From contig NZ_VCLA01000191.1 in assembly GCF_009600885.1 (NCBI RefSeq), forward strand, positions 1 to 64,000: a stretch of 64,000 nt of DNA, written 5' to 3'. Every line of letters starts with the position of its first letter. Position 1 is the first letter of the stretch. Below, piece after piece: positions 60,790 through 64,000 of the stretch. A program made the position numbers and the translations under genes. The DNA comes from Streptomyces jumonjinensis. Lineage in GTDB: Bacteria > Actinomycetota > Actinomycetes > Streptomycetales > Streptomycetaceae. The notes beneath the pieces were generated by a model. The model saw only the letters and a program-made list of their open reading frames with translations. It made no database searches and had not been told where the DNA came from.

Positions 60790-61113
60790 GTGGCGTTCAA
60801 CGGGGTCGGCGGCTCGGCGAGCTGGTCCGTGGACGTGCCCGCCGCCGGCGAGTACACGATGACCATCACGTACAGCGTGCCGGGCAAGGACGCCAAGACC
60901 TCGCTCACCGTCAACGGCGAGACGCCCCGCGACGTACGGATGTCGAACTTCGCCAAGGCCGGCGACGGCGAGTGGGAGAAGGGCTGGACCTACACCTACT
61001 CCTACGTCAACCTCAAGAAGGGCAAGAACGATCTGAAGATCTCCTGCGAGCAGGGCAATCAGTGCGACGCCCTGCTCGACCAGGTCTGGCTGGAAGCGGG
61101 CCGGAAGAGCTGA
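60790..61113 (+). pseudogene. Orphaned CBM35/CBM6-like C-terminal domain
   Basis: 107 codons in the same frame immediately after the TAG, starting with GTG. VAFNGVGGSASWSVDVPAAGEYTMTITYSVPGKDAKTSLTVNGETPRDVRMSNF...SYVNLKKGKNDLKISCEQGNQCDALLDQVWLEAG is a near-complete jelly-roll carbohydrate-binding domain lacking its first strand. It may be lost, made by reinitiation at the GTG, or joined by readthrough. A sequencing error is also possible. Confidence 0.75.
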
Positions 61114-61116
61114 CGG

Positions 61117-61170
61117 CCCCGGCGGGCGGGCAGCCCGCTGGAACCCCCGGCGGGCGGGCAGCCCGCCGGA
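61117..61170. repeat. Duplicated hairpin between convergent genes
   Basis: CCCCGGCGGGCGGGCAGCCC is present at 61117 and 61145 (28-base period); each copy can fold as CGGCGGGC..GCCCGCCG and may terminate transcription from both sides. Confidence 0.65.
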
Positions 61171-61260
61171 GGAGTCCGCCGGAGCCGACCGGCGGGCGAT
61201 CAGCCTTCCGGAGCTGCCCGCCGGAGCAGCACCGGACAGCCCGCCACGGCCTGCGGGCCG

Positions 61261-62118
61261 TCAGCCCGCCGGCCGGAGCAGCCCCAGGAAGCCCGCCACG
61301 GTCGCCGCCATCGCGTCCCGCGCCGGGGCCAGATACTTCCTGGGGTCGACGACACCGGGGCCGTTCGCCAGGAACGACCGCACCGCACCGGTGAAGGCCG
61401 AGTTCAGCGCCGTACCCACATGGATCTTCACCATGCCGGCCGCCACCGCCGCGCGGATCTCGTCGTCCGGGACGCCCGACGAGCCGTGCAGCACCAGCGG
61501 CACCGGGACCGCGTCCCGCAGCCGGGCGATCAGCGCATGGTCGAGGGCGGCGGTGCGCTCGGTCATCGCATGCGCCGAGCCGACCGCCACCGCCAGCGCG
61601 TCCACGCCCGTCGCCGCCGCGTAGGCCGCCGCCTCGGCGGGGTCGGTGCGCACCCCCGGGGCATGGGCGTCCAGCGGGGCCTCGCCCTCCTTGCCGCCGA
61701 CCCGGCCGAGTTCGGCCTCGATCCAGATTCCGCGCTCATGGCCCCAGCGCACCGCGTCCGCCGTGGCGCGGACATTCTCCTCGTACGGCAGCTTCGAGGC
61801 GTCGAACATCGCCGAGCCGAAGCCCGCGTCCGCCGCCGCGTACAGCAGTCCGGTGGAGACCACATGGTCCAGATGGAGCGCGAGGGGCGCGCTCGACGCG
61901 CGGGCCACGGCGGCGGCGGCAGCCGCTATCGCCAAGAGCCCGCCGCCGTGGAAGCGCACCGCGTTCTCGGAGATCTGGAGGATCGCGGGCGTGCCCGCCT
62001 GCTCGGCTCCGGCGGCGATGGCCTCCGCGTGCTCCAGGGTGATGACGTTGAAGGCGGCGACGCCGCGGTGCTCCGCGGCGGCGGTGGAGACGAGTTCGGC
62101 GGTGCTGACGAGCGGCAT
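61261..62118 (-). CDS. Class II ketose-bisphosphate aldolase (GatY/KbaY-like)
   Basis: 285 aa. AFNVITLEHAEAIAAGAEQAGTPAILQIS, LHLDHVVSTGLLYAAADAGFGSAMFDASKLPYEEN, EAELGRVGGKEGE, AVGSAHAM and LHGSSGVPDDEIRAAVAAGMVKIHVGTAL contain the Zn2+ ligands (H in LDH, H in SAH, H in LHG) and the phosphate site. Closer to tagatose-1,6-bisphosphate aldolases than to glycolytic Fba. Its upstream neighbour is a PfkB kinase. Confidence 0.9.
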   Translation of the reverse strand: MPLVSTAELVSTAAAEHRGVAAFNVITLEHAEAIAAGAEQAGTPAILQISENAVRFHGGGLLAIAAAAAAVARASSAPLALHLDHVVSTGLLYAAADAGFGSAMFDASKLPYEENVRATADAVRWGHERGIWIEAELGRVGGKEGEAPLDAHAPGVRTDPAEAAAYAAATGVDALAVAVGSAHAMTERTAALDHALIARLRDAVPVPLVLHGSSGVPDDEIRAAVAAGMVKIHVGTALNSAFTGAVRSFLANGPGVVDPRKYLAPARDAMAATVAGFLGLLRPAG

Positions 62119-62189
62119 GGTGCGTTCTCATTTCCCGGGCGCCGGGCCCGTTCCGTACGGCCCGGCTCAGCGCCGGGTTGTCCTGAGGC

Positions 62190-62290
62190 CGTGCGTGCGG
62201 AGTGCCGTTCGTACGGCCCCTGACGCCGTGCGTGCGGAGTCCCGTTCGCACGGCCCCCGAGGTCGTGCCTGCGGAGTCCCGTCCCGCCCG
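62190..62290. repeat. 37-bp tandem repeat upstream of the aldolase
   Basis: Units beginning CGTGC[G/C]TGCGGAGT at 62190, 62227 and 62264. Separates the kinase and aldolase genes, which are therefore less clearly co-transcribed. Confidence 0.8.
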
Positions 62291-62308
62291 GCGGGCGGGC
62301 GGCACTCC

Positions 62309-63235
62309 TTATGCCGGGCCCGCGCGCTCGCTCACGTCGACCAGCGGGAGCAGCCGTTCGTACGCCGCCCGGTCGTATTCGCCCGCCGCCGGGGCGAGGA
62401 CGGTCGCCGTGGACAGGGCCACCGCGCGGGCGAGCCGCCGGGGCCAGGGCAGGCCCTCGACCAGGCCCGCGAGCAGGGCGGCGACCGCCGAGTCGCCGGC
62501 GCCCGTGGGGTTGCCGGCGGCCGGCGCGGGCGGGGCGGCCTGCCAGCTGCCCTCCGGGGTGACGGCGAGCAGCCCCGCCGGGCCGAGGGAGGCGATCACA
62601 GCGTGGGCGCCCCGGCGGCGGGCGTCGTGGGCGGCGTGCAGGGGGTCGCGGCCCCCGGTGAGCTGGGCGAGCTCCGCGGCGTTGGGCTTGACCAGGTCGG
62701 GGCGGGCGGCGACGCCCCGGCGCAGCGGCTCCCCGCTGGTGTCCAGCAGGACGGGGACCTCCGCCGCGCGTGCCCTGCGGATGAGTTCGGCGTACGCGCC
62801 GACGTGGAGGCCGGGCGGCAGGCTGCCGCAGAGGGCGACGGCGCGCGCGGACGCCAGCAGGGCGGTGTAGCGGTCGAGGAGGGCGGCCCACTCCTCGGGG
62901 GCGATGACCGGGCCCGGTTCATTGAGCTGCGTGGTGTCGCCGGTCGAGCCGTCCACCACCGCGATGGTGCGGCGGGTGGTCCCGGCGATGGGGACGAGCG
63001 CGTCGTGCGGCGGGAGGGGGGCGAGCAGCCGCCGCAGCAGGGCTCCGGCGGGGCCGCCCGCGAAGCCGGTGACCACGCTCTCGTGTCCCAGCGCGGAGAG
63101 CACCCGGGCGACGTTCAGCCCTTTGCCGCCGGGCCGTTCGACGACTTCTTCGACGCGGTGGCTGGTGTGCGGGGCGAGTGCGGGAACCCGGTAGGTGATG
63201 TCGAGCGCCGTATTGAGCGTGACCGTCAGAATCAC
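62309..63235 (-). CDS. PfkB-family hexose-phosphate kinase (1-phosphofructokinase/tagatose-6-P kinase type)
   Basis: 308 aa from the GTG at 63235. ILTVTLNTALDITYRV, RPGGKGLNVARVLSALG and the C-terminal PTGAGDSAVAALLAGL (catalytic Asp) define the LacC/FruK branch. It phosphorylates a ketohexose phosphate with ATP; the exact substrate is open. Lies between nagA and the aldolase on the same strand. Confidence 0.91.
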   Translation of the reverse strand: MILTVTLNTALDITYRVPALAPHTSHRVEEVVERPGGKGLNVARVLSALGHESVVTGFAGGPAGALLRRLLAPLPPHDALVPIAGTTRRTIAVVDGSTGDTTQLNEPGPVIAPEEWAALLDRYTALLASARAVALCGSLPPGLHVGAYAELIRRARAAEVPVLLDTSGEPLRRGVAARPDLVKPNAAELAQLTGGRDPLHAAHDARRRGAHAVIASLGPAGLLAVTPEGSWQAAPPAPAAGNPTGAGDSAVAALLAGLVEGLPWPRRLARAVALSTATVLAPAAGEYDRAAYERLLPLVDVSERAGPA

Positions 63236-63283
63236 CGCGACGCCTCCCCCCGGAGTCTTGCCCGTACGGCTTTGATCATGCCA

Positions 63284-63328
63284 AACGGAAGGCGGTCGGC
63301 CCAGACCCTGGACCGACCGCCTTCCGTT
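63284..63328 (-). terminator. Strong terminator downstream of nagA
   Basis: AACGGAAGGCGGTCGG and CCGACCGCCTTCCGTT form a perfect 16-bp stem with a 13-base loop, 16 bases after the nagA stop and before the kinase gene. It would largely uncouple the two. Confidence 0.9.
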
Positions 63329-63343
63329 GGGACTCGCCGTCGT

Positions 63344-64000
63344 TCAGCGGGGGTCGACCACCCAGGCCCCCTGGCGCATGACGCCCTTGAGGCGGAATTC
63401 GTCGTCCAGGACGACCAGGTCGGCGTCCTTGCCGGGCTCCAGCGAGCCGATCCGGTCGTAGGCGCCGAGGAGCTTCGCCGGGTTGGCCGAGATGGCCTGG
63501 ACGATGTCCTGGACCGGGATGCGGTCCACGGTGGCCGCGCGCCGGAAGGCGGTGTCCAGGGTGAGGGTCGAGCCCGCGATGGAGCCGCCCTCCACCAGCC
63601 GGGCGACCCCGTCGATGACGTCGACGGCCAGCGGGCCGAGCTGGTAGCGGCCGTCGCCGAAGCCCGCCGCGTCCATGGCGTCGGTGATGAAGGCGACCCG
63701 GCCCGCGCCCGCGCGGTGGAAGGCGAGTTCGAGCGCGGCGGGGTGCAGATGCGTGCCGTCGTTGATCAGCTCGACGGTGACCCGCTCGTCCTCCAGCAGC
63801 GCGGCGATCGGTCCGGGCGCGCGGTGGCCGAGCGGGGGCATCGCGTTGAAGAGGTGGGTGGCCACGGTCGCGCCCGCGTCGATGGCCTCGACGGTCTGCT
63901 CGTAGCTCGCGTCCGTGTGCCCGATCGCGGCGATCACGCCGTGTTCGGCGAGCAGGCGTACGGAGTCGATGCCGCCGGGCAGCTCGGTGGCGAGGGTCAC
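63344..64000 (-). CDS. nagA: N-acetylglucosamine-6-phosphate deacetylase, 5' end outside the window
   Basis: The visible 218 codons are the C-terminal half: AIGHTDASYEQTVEAIDAGATVATHLFNAMPPLGHR (metal and substrate His), NDGTHLHPAALELAF, FITDAMDAAG (catalytic Asp) and the urease-like end SANPAKLLGAYDRIGSLEPGKDADLVVLD. It deacetylates GlcNAc-6-P to GlcN-6-P, the step after MurQ. The GTG at base 64000 is not the true start; the frame runs on beyond the window. Confidence 0.93.
   Translation of the reverse strand: MTLATELPGGIDSVRLLAEHGVIAAIGHTDASYEQTVEAIDAGATVATHLFNAMPPLGHRAPGPIAALLEDERVTVELINDGTHLHPAALELAFHRAGAGRVAFITDAMDAAGFGDGRYQLGPLAVDVIDGVARLVEGGSIAGSTLTLDTAFRRAATVDRIPVQDIVQAISANPAKLLGAYDRIGSLEPGKDADLVVLDDEFRLKGVMRQGAWVVDPR

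Overview
The window is very GC-rich with strongly third-position-biased codons. It carries marker families of a Streptomyces chromosome: DUF3027, DUF2530, DUF2771, Scr1/WhiJ-type XRE plus DUF397 modules, futalosine-pathway menaquinone genes, a bacterial XPB helicase, a HelD-type RNA polymerase factor, a CdgB-type diguanylate cyclase and HbpS/SenS/SenR. From memory, the gene content resembles the region of the S. coelicolor core chromosome that holds nagA, cdgB and murQ; this was not checked by alignment. No rRNA, tRNA, CRISPR, integrase or transposase was found.

Layout. 1-10 kb: a truncated family-2 glycosyltransferase, an aldo/keto reductase, a 2'-5' RNA ligase-family protein, a marR-MFS operon with an operator-like palindrome, an NCS2 purine permease, DUF2530 and a CtpE-like P-type ATPase. 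10-27 kb: conserved actinobacterial core with an HSP90-fold ATPase, DUF3027, an MFS protein, a DUF2771 lipoprotein, mqnB-mqnD, a cold-shock-domain protein, a HAD phosphatase, two repeat-containing membrane proteins, and the XPB helicase with its helicase-associated partner. 27-29.3 kb: a HelD-like ATPase.

29.4-36.3 kb is an accessory segment whose first genes have visibly lower GC at third positions. It holds a GNAT enzyme, a HicA-like overlapping gene pair, two DUF397 genes with a DUF5753 XRE regulator and a divergent GHKL ATPase, an orphan graspetide-type methyltransferase, and an HTH-TPR regulator. Two very short genes encoding 17- and 19-residue peptides that share VIAPRPPPPPQ lie on either side of the regulator. 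All nucleotide differences in the shared core are synonymous. I consider this the best candidate for an undescribed system, possibly a peptide-responsive regulator resembling Rgg/SHP in layout.

36.3-50 kb: a secreted esterase; divergent cutC/copA with two CsoR-type palindromes; an HD phosphohydrolase; a Cmx/CmrA-type MFS exporter; and a MurNAc recycling operon (RpiR regulator, murQ, EIIBC PTS) with two operator-like boxes around the regulator start; then an aldehyde dehydrogenase. 50-64 kb: secreted chorismate mutase, RidA, senR-senS divergent from hbpS, an M1 peptidase lipoprotein, TerD, ArfB, a flavin reductase, a GAF-PAS-GGDEF cyclase preceded by a perfect TGTGA-N6-TCACA site, a membrane/CBM35-like gene split by an in-frame TAG, and an aldolase-PfkB-nagA sugar-phosphate cluster cut by the window end.

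A pattern spans the window: many genes end inside the first unit of a short tandem repeat, so the stop codon itself is reiterated downstream (P-type ATPase, cold-shock gene, two MFS genes, trypco-like gene, rpiR, terD, mqnD). Units differ in sequence and length, which points to local slippage at gene ends, not to one dispersed repeat family.
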